A stretch of DNA of 64,000 nt from Lepidodermella squamata (lineage: Eukaryota; Gastrotricha), in assembly GCA_047495785.1 (NCBI GenBank), contig JBLDXI010000015.1:3100001-3164000 (forward strand), written 5' to 3'. Positions 11,701 to 20,643 of the stretch are shown here, in pieces; the first letter of the stretch is position 1; the number at the start of each line of letters is the position of its first letter. The position numbers were made by a program, and so were the translations under genes. The notes under the pieces are model-generated. The model did not search any database, was not told the DNA's origin, and was given only the letters and a program-made list of their open reading frames with translations.

Positions 11701-12249
11701 ATGCATAGTAAATCTAAGGATCTGTTATATCAACGAGACAAATACGGTCGAACTGCTTTAATTCTAGCAGCACTGCATGGAAATCTCAAGGCAGTCAAAT
11801 TTCTTTCCGACGCCGATGATCGGCCTAACATGAAGTTGATCTGCGAACAAGATTTCAATGGAAGGACAGCATGTATTGCTGCATCACAGCATGGATATCT
11901 TGAAATAGTGAAACTGCTCTTCGAAATCTGCCCAGAAGTTATGGATATAGCTGATTTCGATGGCCGGTCTTGTTTAATGGCCGCAGCTGCCAATGGTTTC
12001 ATAGAACTGGTAGAGTATCTGATCGACAAGCCTCGAGACGCGGCAATGCTTCGCGATAGAAACGACCGAACCGCTCTCGCGTACTCAGCGATGAACGGAA
12101 ATCTTCAAGTGAGCAAGTTCTTGTATGAGCGTTACAACTATGCCATCAACATTCGGGACAGCTCGGGCCTAACAGTCGGTGAACTCGCGGAATTGAACGG
12201 ACATTCTGAGTTGGCTCATTTTCTTACGGAAAAGGCTCGGAAAAAGTGA
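8714..12249 (+). CDS. TIR domain-ankyrin repeat protein, five exons
   Basis: The exons are 8714-8750, 8806-8901, 8956-9032, 9084-9361 and 9414-12249; all introns are 51-55 bp with matching phases, giving 1107 residues. Residues 17 to about 150 form a TIR domain: the beta-A strand reads LRIFISCTWSHRKK, then come helix A, a second strand (GDVFLAFVDDEY) and SEISKGELLYAIELKKRVVI. Glu96 of KGELLYA occupies the position used by NADase TIR domains (SARM1-like W/CxxE), so catalysis is possible. Residues 160-490 match nothing I know. Residues 490-1107 are about 17 ankyrin repeats (NGHLELVKLL, HGYFGIVEFL, NGHTEVVEYL). There is no signal or membrane segment, so it should be cytosolic. A role in innate immunity or NAD-linked cell death is inferred only from the domains. 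Confidence 0.8.
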
Positions 12250-12329
12250 TTGATTTAAGACATTTACTATGATATTATATGGTGATTGCAATCTGTTGAC
12301 GAATGCAAGATCAAATCCGAAAAGCTATG

Positions 12330-14705
12330 TTAATCATTAGCTATTGAAGTGCTAAATCCAGTTACTGCAGAATCAATATAATTCTGCCTTCGTTTGCTCC
12401 ATAACGGGAGGTAAAACGTAAAGTTAGCCGAGATTGAGTAAACCAGCATGCCAAAAGCTGCCGCCAGGATTTGATTGTTTTCACCTGATGAAGCGAGCAG
12501 AAATGTGAGAAGAGGGAAAACGCATAGAATCTCCACAGAGTTGTAAGCAGCCCATGAGACGGCCTTAATTTCCATGTCGCTTAGAAATTGATTCCTCTGT
12601 CTCCTTAAAATTGCTGCGATGCAACAAGCCGCGAATATCATCAGCAAATTAGCTACGATGAATCCTGCTAACCATGAGCTCCAGGTCTCGGAAACACATG
12701 TTGTTACCAGAATCTCAAAGTATGACCCTGCAACTTCGTCATAGATAGGGGCAGAAATAGTTTCACGAATCGTCAAAGGGTCTGATAGAATGCAAGCTAA
12801 TGCGCATATAAATGCACCTGCAGACACAGAAGTGGCAATTAAGGTTTGTATCTTCGATTGATGTAGAAAGGTCGATTGAAACATCCGCGGATCCCTCAGG
12901 TTTACAGACATCGCCGAGTTTCTTATGCTGGAAGTTGTCCGCCTGCTATGCCTGCTTAATTTCGGCATCAAATTATTCAGTTGCAGCCATTGCGCTGTTT
13001 TCCTTAAAGAGTAGAGCCTTGAGAAAATGGCTGAGTTCAACACGGTGACCCCAACGAAGCTAAACAATGGTCGGATACAGCATAGCGTTTCTTTGAGATA
13101 CGCTACTTCCAACACAAGCATGAACGCATCGAGATTCAGCAGAAAGCAACCTACAAATACGACAAAATTCGTTGCAGGATGATTGAAAACTAGCAGTTGG
13201 GAGGTCAACGTTTTGTTTTGCTTCAGCCTTATAAGCGTGAAAACCTGAAATACGCCTGCAACAACAGACAAGGAAGCAATCACGCCGAAAGCTGACATCG
13301 GAAATTCAACTGAAATGCGCCGAATATTCAGCAGGTCTTGAGGAGGTAGCCCATTAGGCGTGAACCAAGCTGCCCCTTGGAATTTAACGAGTTCATAAGT
13401 GCTGGCATTCAAAACGGTCCGATAATCAGTGTCTTTTCGTGTCACTTTGTAAGCATAACGATTTGAGCCATTAAGCCATTGGATAATCCACATTTCTTCA
13501 TCGTCGAGTTCCAAACGCTCCGAATATTTCAGCCGGCCGATTCTTATCCCATTGAAATCCAGATTTGCCGCTGAGTCATTCACAACCTTTGCAACTAAGA
13601 CAGGATTAGACGAGAAATCTCTCAGTGTCAAGTTGAATTTAGAGATCAAGACTTCTTCGCTTCTGTTGAGTGCTAGAATAGCTGCCATTGTCGCATCATG
13701 GCATAAGTGGCGCTGAGGATAATCGGGTACTAACTGCCCTGCCAAGTTATTCGAAACCTTGTCTTCAAACCGATCTAAATCGTAACCCAGTGGGGTTTTG
13801 CCGTAATTTTTTACCGCTCCCAGCCAACTGCCAATAAAAAAGGTTCCCTTCAACTGCTCGAAAAGCATTTCTCGGCTGCAACCCGGGGGCAATGTCAGAT
13901 AAGGACTGTCAGCAGCGAAGTAAGTGTAGAAGTTTGGAAAGAAGGCATATTGAGGTGGGCGCATGTTTCTTTCGTGGGAGAAGCATAGAAATTTGATAGT
14001 CAACGAAACTTGACCATGGGCGAAGACAATAAATCTCGCTTTGCTGGCCTTGACATCGTCGATAATATCGTAAGTGACATCAGATTCGCTTCCGTAATAC
14101 AAGACCGATATGTCGTTTTCGATCAGACCCTTTTGCAATGACTGTCCGAGCATATAATCATTTGCATTTGTCGAAAAGGTGAAAATTCCCATCTGGCCCC
14201 ACTTTCCGACTTGTTTCGCGAATAAAATAACGGCGATGGCCAGATTTTCATAGGGCATTTGAACGCGGTAAAGGCTTGAAAAAGTTTGACGCTTCCCTAT
14301 CAGGAATGGACCTGTGCAACCCTCGGCGAATTGAGCGAAGCCTAGTTTCCTTGTCACAAAGGCAACACTTTGACATGCCAATGAAGGTCCGACAACCACC
14401 GGTGAAAGGTAGGAGCTGTTATCACGGCGGTCATCGAATTCTCTGATAAAGTTGATGAAACTTTGAGGGGCTTTCAAAGCACTGCGGCCTTCATCGCGAA
14501 CGTTCAACACGATATGGTAATTACGAAGGATGTCGTCCCTAGAGTTAGCCACTTCTACAACGACGTCTGATGCAGCTTTGCACGCTTTGGCATTCGAAGG
14601 TTCTTGCCCGGTCAACGGCATCAGACTCAACAGCGACAAATCGATTTTTTTCGCTGAAACCATGTTGATCGTGTTGAATATTACAAAACAAATGCTTGGA
14701 CGCAT
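12330..14705 (-). CDS. Class C GPCR-like receptor (ANF domain + 7TM), subfamily A copy 1
   Basis: This is an intronless 791-residue receptor with a short N-terminal hydrophobic lead. The extracellular ANF/periplasmic-binding-type domain covers about residues 25-440 and carries the shared signatures TGQEPS, PVVVGPS, EGCTGPFLIGK and LCHDAT. A juxtamembrane segment PPQDLLNIR follows, and then seven hydrophobic helices from FPMSAFGVIASL to MLVYSISANFTFYL. The PP.D motif before TM1 and the CIRPLFSFVGV third helix resemble GABA-B receptors. There is no kinase-homology or cyclase domain, which rules out a natriuretic-peptide receptor cyclase. The ligand is unknown. Its stop lies 80 bp from the convergent stop of the TIR-ankyrin gene, and a long hairpin lies just upstream of its start. 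Confidence 0.85.
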   Translation of the reverse strand: MRPSICFVIFNTINMVSAKKIDLSLLSLMPLTGQEPSNAKACKAASDVVVEVANSRDDILRNYHIVLNVRDEGRSALKAPQSFINFIREFDDRRDNSSYLSPVVVGPSLACQSVAFVTRKLGFAQFAEGCTGPFLIGKRQTFSSLYRVQMPYENLAIAVILFAKQVGKWGQMGIFTFSTNANDYMLGQSLQKGLIENDISVLYYGSESDVTYDIIDDVKASKARFIVFAHGQVSLTIKFLCFSHERNMRPPQYAFFPNFYTYFAADSPYLTLPPGCSREMLFEQLKGTFFIGSWLGAVKNYGKTPLGYDLDRFEDKVSNNLAGQLVPDYPQRHLCHDATMAAILALNRSEEVLISKFNLTLRDFSSNPVLVAKVVNDSAANLDFNGIRIGRLKYSERLELDDEEMWIIQWLNGSNRYAYKVTRKDTDYRTVLNASTYELVKFQGAAWFTPNGLPPQDLLNIRRISVEFPMSAFGVIASLSVVAGVFQVFTLIRLKQNKTLTSQLLVFNHPATNFVVFVGCFLLNLDAFMLVLEVAYLKETLCCIRPLFSFVGVTVLNSAIFSRLYSLRKTAQWLQLNNLMPKLSRHSRRTTSSIRNSAMSVNLRDPRMFQSTFLHQSKIQTLIATSVSAGAFICALACILSDPLTIRETISAPIYDEVAGSYFEILVTTCVSETWSSWLAGFIVANLLMIFAACCIAAILRRQRNQFLSDMEIKAVSWAAYNSVEILCVFPLLTFLLASSGENNQILAAAFGMLVYSISANFTFYLPLWSKRRQNYIDSAVTGFSTSIAND

Positions 14706-16048
14706 TCGAATTTAATTCAAGTTTAATTAATAGTCCTAGAATACAGAAACATGTAAAATGCATATCGTTAGCGTCGTTGAATAACTCGGATTTAGGCTTA
14801 TTTACATCCGTTTCAAGGTCACGGGTGACAAATAAAAAGCGGTTTTTTTATCGTGATGAAGAGGCAAAAACAAAAGACTTTTTACTTGTCATCTATCACG
14901 TTGAAATGGACGCAAACAAGCCTAAATCCGAGTTATTCAACGACGCTAACGATATGTTTGTAGGGCAGTTGCTGGTCGGTACACAGCTGATAAATCCGTG
15001 CCACCACTCCGAGGTTAAAAGTGTCGATAAATGAAGCGGAAGGTTAGCAAGTCAATGCGCTAATGTCTACCCAAATAATCCTCTCCTAAGGCTTATTCGA
15101 TAATTCGATATTCGATTGATTTTGCTCCTACCTCATCCCCCGCCCTCTGTCCGATCCTAAACATCTTATTTGAAATTCCAAAAAATTGCTTCGAGTAAGA
15201 AAAATTCGCCACAGCCTTTCCGACTATCCTTCAGGAATGTTATTTTTGCATATCCGTGCAGGCTAAAATAGCAACTTGGTCCGGTGTTGCATGGGCACAT
15301 GATAGTTGATGTTAAATCCCTCGCGTCGATTAAGCGTCGAATACATAGTACATAGAGTGAGAAAGACGCCTAAGTCATGAGCGCGGTCTTCTCTTGGTTT
15401 TAGTCAACAATTTGTCCTCGAACATTTTTAGGACAAAGTAATAGAAGCTGACATCAGAACTAATCGAAGTCTAGCTCTCGACAATGGGATCAATGCTCAT
15501 TAAATAAAAAATAAATAGCAGAAACAATACTATTCCCACCGCCGATGAAACATTCTGGAAGTAAATCTAATAACTAATAAATCTGGGAGGCCAAAACTGC
15601 CGTCATAACCAAAACCGACTAAATATATCCAAGCAGTCCCCGCTGCTCCTGATACTCGTGGAAAACTTGAAATATTTGAATGTAAGCTCGAATTTGAATG
15701 GCTACTGCAAGCTCTTTACTAAATGGCATGATTGGCTTGATCGTGTTGATGCACATGATCGAAATGCGATCGGTATGACAAGCGTATCGGCATGAAAGAA
15801 CGCCAAAATAAACACTGCTAAAACGCGTTCATTAATCACGTACAACTAAACAGATTGATAAAGCGAGGTATTTGTCTTCGGTGGCTATTTCGAACTCGCG
15901 TCTGTTTATGATGCTGCCGGGCGTCCTTTCTGGATCACGCTGTACATCATCCCATTTTAGTTTGAAAAGAAAACTCATGTTTGCGATTAACGCGCTTTAC
16001 TTTTCGTGCTCACCAGAGACTAGCGTGTGATACTTCCGTCTTTCAAGT
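14706..16048. other. Intergenic region with hairpin
   Basis: This region separates receptor A1 from the 3' end of A2. Apart from the inverted repeat at 14761-14956 I see no coding or RNA feature. Confidence 0.45.
14761..14956. repeat. Long near-perfect inverted repeat (hairpin)
   Basis: The left arm starts CATATCGTTAGCGTCG at 14761 and its reverse complement ends at 14956. The arms match for the first 39 bases without a mismatch. Pairing continues, with a few mismatches, for about 80 bases per arm, leaving a small loop near 14845-14870. Three of the first four mismatches (left A opposite right C) become U-G wobbles if the minus strand is transcribed. The structure begins 56 bp upstream of the A1 receptor start codon on the same (minus) strand. 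It could be a MITE-like element, a small-RNA hairpin or a 5'UTR structure. Confidence 0.8.
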
Positions 16049-18577
16049 TCAAAGAACATTGTCACTCGTGTCATTATTTGTCGAACACCGAGGTTTCACA
16101 TGCACAAGCACAGTCGGCATTAACTGTGCTTGGGAGTTTCTCGGTGCCATTACTGATGCTGTCATCGACGATCTCAACATCTCGCCTTCAGACGGCCATC
16201 GATTGCTCCAAACAGGAAAAAAGCTGATAGAGCTGGCGGAAACGGAAAACGTTAGCATCCCCACCGCGGCAGCCAGGCATTTGTTGTTTTCGCCGCCGTT
16301 CGAAGAGTTGAGCACGTAAATTAATAGTGAGAATACGCCGAATATTGCGGTTGAATTGAAGGCGACAAAGCTCATGAGTTTAGTTTCGAGAGCGAAAAGA
16401 AATTGAGCTCCCTTCTTTTTCAGCATCATGCCCGCGAGAAAGCAGGAAACAGCCAATAAAACAAGGTTCGATAGGAAAAAACCTGAAATCCACGACCCGA
16501 ATTTCTCCGATGTGCACAACGAGTTCTGAAGGTCGTAATAAGACCCAGATTTTTCATCATAGATTGGCTGTGATATCTGATACGTAATAAAGAATGGATC
16601 AGTTTTAACCCAAGAAACACCGGCCGCAAGGGCAATTGAGGACAGGGAAATCGCTAGAATAGTTTGCTTGAACGATAGATTAGCAGTAATGGTTTTGAAG
16701 GCCAACATCCTTGCTGGGTCCTTAACGTGATTATCGATCGCAAGCGAAGAGCGTCGGCGGTTTGGCGACTCCAAGTTAGAAGAATTCCGATGACCAAATA
16801 CTGGGAGGTTGTTAGAAGATCCGCGCTTAGGGGTAGCATACAGCCGCATCCATCGGCTCATGCTGCGAAGTGAATAAAGTCGACTCACGATAGCAGAACT
16901 CATTACAGTCAAGCCGATGCAGCAAAGCAGCGGCCGGATGGGGCACATCAAGTGCTCAAAAAATCCTTTTTCAATCATCAGTATAGTAGCTCCAAGATTC
17001 AAAGTCAAGCATCCAATGAGCATTAGATAATTTGTCGATCGATGATATAAGAAGAATGACAATTCATTGTAGACAGTGATACAATGCAATTTGATGAGAA
17101 TGAAACCTTGGAAAATTGTTAGCACTGAAGTTACTGTAAAAACTGCAATTGAACCTGAGAGCGGGAAGGAGATTATCACGTGAAGAATGTTTGATAAATC
17201 TTGCGGTGGTTTTCCATTATTGGTGAACCAAACTACTCCCTGCACTCTAACTAATTCATAAGTGCTGGCATTGAGCACTGTGCGGTAATCATTTTCTTTT
17301 CTGGATACTTTGAAAGCATAACGATTTGACTCGTTAACCCATTGAATGATCCACATCTCTTCATCGTCGAGTTCTAGACGCTCGGAATACTTCAACCGGC
17401 CTATTCTTACTCCGTTGAAATCAATAGCCGCTGCTGTTGCATTCACAATTTTAGCTACGAGTTCTGGGCTAGTGACGAAATCTCGTAAGCTCATGTTGTA
17501 CTTTGATCTCAGGAAATCCTCGCTTCTATTAAGGGTTAGAATTGCAGCCAACGTCGCGTCATGGCATAAATGTCTCTGTGGGTAGTCTGGGACTTTTTGA
17601 TTATTTAAAGAACTCATCACTTTAGCTTCAAAATCGTCCAGGTCATATCCGAGCGGTGTAACTCCGTGATTTTTGACGGCTCCTTGCCAACTCCCAACAA
17701 AGAATGTAGCTTTCAGCTGTTCGTAAATGTCTTCCCTAGTGCATCCTGAAGGCAGCTCAAGAAATGCATTATCAGCTTCGAAGTAGGAATAGAAGCTAGT
17801 GAGGAAGGCGAATCTAGGTGGCCTCATGTCCTTCGCGTGGGCATAGCATAGAAAGTCAATAGTCAACGAAACTTCGCCATGCGCAAATACTATGAATCGT
17901 GCACCGGAAGTGCGGAAAGCTTCGACGATTTCGTTAGTCACTATAGGTTCGCTGCCGTAATACAGAACCTGAGTCCCACTGTCGACAAGACCTCGCTGGA
18001 CAGACTGGGCCAACATGTAGTCATTTGCGTTCAGGGAGAAAGTAAAAATCCCCATTTCGTTCCACTTACCAACTTGTTTTGCGAGCAAAATGATACCTAT
18101 CGCCAAGTTTTCGTAAGGCATCTGAACGCGGTAGAGACTGGAGAATCTTTGACGTTTGCCGATTAGAAAGGGGCCGGTGCAACCTTCTGCAAACTGGGTA
18201 TAGCCTTGCTTCCTAGCAATGAAAGAAACGCTTTGACACGCAACAGATGGTCCTACAACGACGGGTGATGGAAAGGAATTGTTGAGTGTAGAAACATCCT
18301 CAAACTCGCGTATAAAATTGATAAAACTTCGAGGAGCTCTCAAAGAACTGAGACCTTGGTCACGAACTTTCAGTGTTATCTTGTAGTCGGATAGGATGTC
18401 GGGTCGCGAGTTTACCGCATCAATGACCACCCTTGATGCTGCAATGCAAGTTCGGCCGTCAGAGGGTTCTTCGCCGGTCAGAGGCATCAAACTCAACAGC
18501 GAGAGTTCATACTGCTTAGCATAAGCTACTGTCGGTAGACGAAAGCATAAGGAAACCAAGACAAATATGATGATCAT
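16049..18577 (-). CDS. Class C GPCR-like receptor, subfamily A copy 2
   Basis: This is an intronless 842-residue paralogue of the receptor at 12330-14705. The signal peptide (IIIFVLVSLCFRLPTVAYA) is followed by the ANF-type domain with TGEEPSDGRTC, SPVVVGPSVACQS, EGCTGPFLIGKRQ and IGRLKYSERLELDDEEMW. A seven-helix domain follows (TM1 near FPLSGSIAVFTVTSV, TM7 near GMLTFSVSASSISFF). After the seventh helix its cytoplasmic tail is about 35-50 residues longer than in copy 1 and is rich in Ser/Thr. The upstream gap of 500 bp is shared with the divergent gene at 19078. Ligand and coupling are unknown. Confidence 0.85.
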   Translation of the reverse strand: MIIIFVLVSLCFRLPTVAYAKQYELSLLSLMPLTGEEPSDGRTCIAASRVVIDAVNSRPDILSDYKITLKVRDQGLSSLRAPRSFINFIREFEDVSTLNNSFPSPVVVGPSVACQSVSFIARKQGYTQFAEGCTGPFLIGKRQRFSSLYRVQMPYENLAIGIILLAKQVGKWNEMGIFTFSLNANDYMLAQSVQRGLVDSGTQVLYYGSEPIVTNEIVEAFRTSGARFIVFAHGEVSLTIDFLCYAHAKDMRPPRFAFLTSFYSYFEADNAFLELPSGCTREDIYEQLKATFFVGSWQGAVKNHGVTPLGYDLDDFEAKVMSSLNNQKVPDYPQRHLCHDATLAAILTLNRSEDFLRSKYNMSLRDFVTSPELVAKIVNATAAAIDFNGVRIGRLKYSERLELDDEEMWIIQWVNESNRYAFKVSRKENDYRTVLNASTYELVRVQGVVWFTNNGKPPQDLSNILHVIISFPLSGSIAVFTVTSVLTIFQGFILIKLHCITVYNELSFFLYHRSTNYLMLIGCLTLNLGATILMIEKGFFEHLMCPIRPLLCCIGLTVMSSAIVSRLYSLRSMSRWMRLYATPKRGSSNNLPVFGHRNSSNLESPNRRRSSLAIDNHVKDPARMLAFKTITANLSFKQTILAISLSSIALAAGVSWVKTDPFFITYQISQPIYDEKSGSYYDLQNSLCTSEKFGSWISGFFLSNLVLLAVSCFLAGMMLKKKGAQFLFALETKLMSFVAFNSTAIFGVFSLLIYVLNSSNGGENNKCLAAAVGMLTFSVSASSISFFPVWSNRWPSEGEMLRSSMTASVMAPRNSQAQLMPTVLVHVKPRCSTNNDTSDNVL

Positions 18578-19077
18578 GATTCGTAACGGAAAATTACATA
18601 AATGTCAAGACGTCACATTTTCAACTTAAAATAATCCACCCACGTTTCGATCCAAAATACAGGAAGGGAATATGAAGCTGCATTAGAATCAGTTTGCAAT
18701 TCGAGTATACTTTGTAAGACTCCTTTTAAGCTTTATTAAAATGACGTTCCAACAGCGTGAGTGATGTTTCTAATAGACAAAATGCTCGGAATGACATCTC
18801 CAGGTTAACGTCAACCTCTATTTTTAGACATTAACTTCTGAGCCAAATTTGAGTGTGCTTGCAATTGAGCATTTGAGACCTGAGGAGATCGACGTAACTC
18901 ATTTTACGTGATGTTTCTTTCACCTTGCCAATGGGCCTCTATTATCACCTATACATGCATTCATTGTTCGATAACATCCGTTTCTTATTCACAGAATGAA
19001 TGAATAAATGATTAAGCTATGAAAGGTACTTTCGTATGACTTCGTCGTTGTACTCAACAAGATGTTTGGAATAAAAG
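18578..19077. other. Divergent promoter region
   Basis: This is 500 bp between the start codons of receptor A2 (-) and the putative glycosyltransferase (+), so both promoters should lie here. I see no repeat or small gene in it. Confidence 0.45.
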
Positions 19078-20627
19078 ATGGCATTATGGCACTGGGTACG
19101 ACAGCGAATAGTCTATGGAATCGCGATTGTCCTGGTTACAGCTTTTGCCATCTTCATCATATCATTAGTCGAAGCTCATGAACCTTTAAGAAAAAGCGAC
19201 AAAATACAAATCAAAACGCCATCAGGTAAATTCAGGCATTATCCTAATTGCATCATGTCAGATATCATCGTTAGAGCCTGAGAAACTACATACTGAATAC
19301 GACTATGAAGACGACGGCATACTCCAGCCAAGTGCGCCAATAAAAAGTCAGCAGCTTGCGGAATATCCTGAAATTTTCCAACCGGCCGCTTTTTATATTG
19401 AATCTACCAAAACAACGCGAAAGTTGGCAACTACCACGCCACATTTCGAAATTGTAGACAACCTATGGACTGATAATAAAACGAATGGTACTAACCGAGT
19501 CATTGCAACCACGAGACTGCAAAGCTGGCTTCGCCAAAACTACTTCGAAAAGATGAAACTCAAACACTACCATGGGTCTGCCGATATAGCACGGGTGAAT
19601 TATATTCGTATATATCTTAAATTAATTTGATTGAGTGAATTTACAGGTGTTAACCTTTTCTTTCGCCTGCAACGATCTAGCTCGTTATTTCCAAGGCGCA
19701 ATTAGCGTTTTTTATATCGCAGTTTTTCTCGGTCGAGTTTTCAATATGAAATGTTACAACAATGATGAGACGCTGGATCGATACTTTGAAATCAATGCTC
19801 CATTGTATGACGTCGATCCTGCTCTATACGACGAGAAGAATGGAAAGTCGATGTCAGTATCGCACGAAATACTCGATTTTACGCGGCCGAAATCTGGAGA
19901 GGAACAATTCAGAAAATGGGCCGAGATTGTCTCACGCGCAAAGTTGAGGTTGTCTCCACACATTACAATTCGAGCTCATTCGATCGCAGGCTTGAAAGGG
20001 GTGTTGGACAACCAGCGATTAAGGGCGAACGTTTCGTCACTTGTTGAAGATGTGAATGTCGGAGATACTGAAATTTTAACTCTACCAAGCGCCTTTCTGA
20101 AGGTTCATTTTAGCAAGCCAACTGACCGTCTAAAAGAGACATTCAATGCTCGATTTATCAACTTAACCAGCGTTTCTTGGAACTCTTCCTTCAAAATAGG
20201 AGTGGACATGAATTATGGCGAAAACGTTGTTTCAGATCATTCCTTAAGATGTATTCTTGATCGTATTACGGCGGTGGTTTCACTTCAAAAGGCAACTTCG
20301 CTGGTTTTTATCATGTCACAATCAGACGTTGCGGCTTATTGGTTAAAGAGCAAGATCGAAAGTTTCGTCTCTCGAAAAAACGTATCCACTTCAGTTATGA
20401 CAGCATCCAAAAAGATACAAGATGAAGACATAATTTATTCAAATTGGTACGCCTTGACACAGATGGACCACTTGATTATCGGCGGGTCAGGATTAGGCCT
20501 TAGTGCGGGGTTATTATCACTGGCTGCAATTGATCTATACATCGTCGATACTGAGAAAAAACAGTGCAAATTTGACAATAGACTAAATTTAAACACTCTA
20601 ACTTCAGGCGATTTATTTGAAAAATAA
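19078..20627 (+). CDS. Putative type II Golgi membrane glycosyltransferase-like protein, three exons
   Basis: The exons are 19078-19225, 19275-19594 and 19647-20627 (introns 49 and 52 bp), giving 482 residues. The N-terminus has a short cytoplasmic part (WHWVRQR) and one membrane helix (GIAIVLVTAFAIFIISLV), then a Thr/Lys-rich stem: the layout of a Golgi type II enzyme. The C-terminal 330 residues include CNDLARYFQGAISVFYIAVF..GRVF, resembling the N-terminal strand-helix of fucosyltransferase-like GT-B enzymes. Near the end comes MDHLIIGGSGLGLSAGLLS, which resembles the region following their nucleotide-binding site. The assignment is by fold impression only. The stop codon overlaps an AATAAA at 20623-20628, and the convergent receptor gene ends 16 bp further on. 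Confidence 0.5.
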
Positions 20628-20643
20628 AGTAAGGTCCATCCCC

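Noticed and set aside
14696-15034. Plus-strand frame of 112 codons
   Set aside because: It runs across the hairpin; its two halves are reverse complements, so the open frame reflects the palindrome rather than a gene.
15981-16319. Plus-strand frame of 112 codons
   Set aside because: Most of it is antisense to the C-terminal part of receptor A2 and shows no domain.
17879-18166. Plus-strand frame of 95 codons
   Set aside because: It is antisense to the strongly supported ligand-binding domain of receptor A2.
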